Assembly: GCA_007136145.1 (NCBI GenBank) | Contig: SLHN01000090.1 | Coordinates: forward strand, 1-7,827 | From: Thioalkalivibrio sp. | GTDB lineage: Bacteria; Pseudomonadota; Gammaproteobacteria; Ectothiorhodospirales; Ectothiorhodospiraceae | DNA length: 7,827 bases | Reading direction: 5' to 3' | Part shown: positions 7,160 to 7,827 of the stretch, one piece after another | Numbering within the stretch: position 1 is the stretch's first letter | How the letters are laid out: every line of letters begins with the position of its first letter | Notes under the pieces: model-generated | Told to the model about the DNA's origin: nothing | Seen by the model: only the letters and a program-made list of their open reading frames with translations | Database searches by the model: none | Position numbers and translations under genes: made by a program

Positions 7160-7483
7160 ATGCTGATGAAAAAACTGGTCGTCGTTTCGCTGGCGCTCGG
7201 AGTGTTACTGGGTAGTGCTCACGCGGTGGCGGATGTCGCGACGGGTGCCGCAGTGGGCGCCGGCGTCGGGTTGCTGACCGACGGCCTCGGCGGCGCGGTC
7301 CGCGGTGGTCTGATTGGCGGTGGGGTCGGTGCAATGGCCGAAAGCCAGGAAGCACGCAGCGGTGCCGCAACCGGTGCGGCGGTGGGCGCCGGCGTCGGCC
7401 TGCTCACCGACGGTGTCAGCGGTGCGGTCAGGGGTGGAGTCTATGGTGCCGCGGGCGGCGCGCTAATCGGCCGTCGTCGCTGA
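7160..7483 (+). CDS. Exported glycine-zipper protein with an internal tandem duplication
   Basis: This is a 107-residue protein. A signal peptide (MLMKKLVVVSLALGVLLGSA, probable cleavage near HAVA-D at residues 21-25) leads into a mature part very rich in Gly and Ala. Two copies of a 28-residue unit occur at residues 27-54 and 70-97, both with GAAVGAGVGLLTDG followed by GAVRGG. Regular small-residue spacing (GxxxG) is the glycine-zipper pattern, which lets helices pack tightly in or on membranes; such proteins are usually envelope or outer-membrane components. No lipobox cysteine is present. The C-terminus is basic (GRRR). AGAGG at 7146-7150, nine bases before 7160, favours that ATG over the ATG two codons later. 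It is followed after 46 bases by another exported protein, so a shared transcript is likely. The specific function is unknown. Confidence 0.85.
   Translation: MLMKKLVVVSLALGVLLGSAHAVADVATGAAVGAGVGLLTDGLGGAVRGGLIGGGVGAMAESQEARSGAATGAAVGAGVGLLTDGVSGAVRGGVYGAAGGALIGRRR
7238..7321 (+). repeat. Glycine-zipper unit, copy 1 (in-frame internal repeat)
   Basis: An 84-base unit coding residues 27-54 of the glycine-zipper protein. Copy 2 starts 129 bases (43 codons) later. The run GTGGGCGCCGGCGTCGG is identical in both; differences elsewhere are mostly at third codon positions, which indicates a duplication kept under protein-level selection. Confidence 0.75.
7367..7450 (+). repeat. Glycine-zipper unit, copy 2 (in-frame internal repeat)
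   Basis: Codes residues 70-97. Compared with copy 1, the protein changes are confined to a few positions in the second half, such as LGG to VSG and LIGG to VYGA, while GAAVGAGVGLLTDG is unchanged. Confidence 0.75.
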
Positions 7484-7496
7484 CCCAGAGATCATT

Positions 7497-7508
7497 TTCG
7501 TGCACGAA
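7497..7508. promoter_or_regulatory. 12-base perfect palindrome between the two small exported genes
   Basis: TTCGTGCACGAA is its own reverse complement. It lies in the 46-base gap between the glycine-zipper stop codon and the ribosome binding site of the next gene. It has no loop and no T-run, so it is not a typical terminator. It could be a protein-binding site or chance. Confidence 0.25.
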
Positions 7509-7517
7509 CCAACTGAT

Positions 7518-7522
7518 AGGAG
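7518..7522 (+). promoter_or_regulatory. Ribosome binding site deciding a GTG start
   Basis: AGGAG lies seven bases before GTG at 7530-7532. No ATG is suitably placed. Together with the signal peptide that follows, this fixes the start of the last gene at GTG. Confidence 0.75.
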
Positions 7523-7529
7523 TCTTTCC

Positions 7530-7827
7530 GTGAAATACCCCATTGCAGCCTTATCCGCGAGCATCCTGATCGCGCTATCGACCGCCGTATCCGCGCAGCA
7601 GGCCTACACTTTCGAAGATGTGGTGCATCTGACCTGTGAACAGGCTGCTGCCGAGATCGCCAACGATGCCGACCGGCTCGGTGCGATTGTCGCGCCGCTT
7701 GCGGAGTTTTCGCTGACCAAGCGCGGTCTGACCGTGCCCACCGACCGACCCGAAATCGGTCAGCAGTTCGGCGATCTGGTGAAGGCGTTCTGCACTGCCG
7801 AGCCGGACAGCCTGCTCTACAACGCCG
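7530..7827 (+). CDS. Small exported two-cysteine protein, 3'-truncated by the window, possibly HdeA-like
   Basis: Ninety-nine codons are visible before the window ends. The start is GTG with AGGAG seven bases upstream. A signal peptide (MKYPIAALSASILIALSTAV, probable cleavage after SA at residues 21-22) leads into a soluble helical region with two cysteines, C36 in VVHLTCEQAAAEI and C88 in VKAFCTAEPDSLLYNA. A pair about 50 residues apart, with the second followed by xxxPxxxLxxA, recalls the disulfide-bonded acid-stress chaperone HdeA and its relatives, where the second cysteine sits in a C-x-x-(N/D)-P-x-x-S pattern. That is resemblance by eye; overall similarity is weak and the family is not established. 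It lies 46 bases after the glycine-zipper gene in the same direction, so both are probably envelope proteins made from one transcript. Confidence 0.75.
   Translation, partial: MKYPIAALSASILIALSTAVSAQQAYTFEDVVHLTCEQAAAEIANDADRLGAIVAPLAEFSLTKRGLTVPTDRPEIGQQFGDLVKAFCTAEPDSLLYNA

Noticed and set aside
1..7827. Defence system, mobile element, CRISPR array, riboswitch or tRNA
   Set aside because: No repeat-spacer pattern, transposase or integrase motif, tRNA-like cloverleaf or conserved riboswitch core was seen on either strand.

Overview
The window looks like chromosomal DNA of a GC-rich, free-living proteobacterium, most likely a gammaproteobacterium. The basis is a CHASE-PAS-PAS-GGDEF-EAL protein, a Crp/Fnr regulator, a signal-peptidase-II lipoprotein, a glycine-zipper envelope protein and Shine-Dalgarno-type starts. 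I cannot name the genus. Base composition is uneven: 60-base lines I counted by hand in the first gene gave about 50-62% G+C, against about 67% in one line each of the lipoprotein and the sulfatase relic. I see no CRISPR array, tRNA, rRNA, transposase or phage gene.

Layout. Bases 1-2470 (+) hold the 3' part of a membrane-bound cyclic-di-GMP enzyme whose GGDEF and EAL signatures both look intact. Bases 2558-4351 (+) encode a large surface lipoprotein of unknown function that ends in three copies of a DUF5648-like repeat. Bases 4445-4623 (+) hold a frameshifted scrap of the 3' end of an alkylsulfatase-like gene. Bases 4671-5378 (-) encode a Crp/Fnr-type regulator, read divergently from the sulfatase relic. 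The spacer between them carries a perfect palindrome, TTGTGC-N6-GCACAA, next to a sigma70-like promoter. Bases 5538-7039 (+) hold an alkylsulfatase-like gene that appears dead: the segment that should carry the metal-binding histidine motif is missing and two frameshifts break the C-terminal SCP2-like domain. Bases 7160-7483 and 7530-7827 (+) encode two small exported proteins, probably co-transcribed: a glycine-zipper protein with an internal duplication, and a two-cysteine protein cut by the window end.

How the parts relate. The coherent unit is regulator, palindromic operator and sulfatase. The Crp/Fnr protein probably once controlled, and may still control, transcription across the divergent spacer, although its apparent target is now a pseudogene. 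The second, more decayed sulfatase 3' end lies on the other side of the regulator gene, so this locus probably once held two sulfatase paralogues. The c-di-GMP gene, the lipoprotein and the two small exported proteins show no direct functional link to this unit.

I did not find a convincing new defence, mobile or RNA system. The most useful leads are the decaying sulfatase pair, the operator with its regulator, and the uncharacterised lipoprotein.
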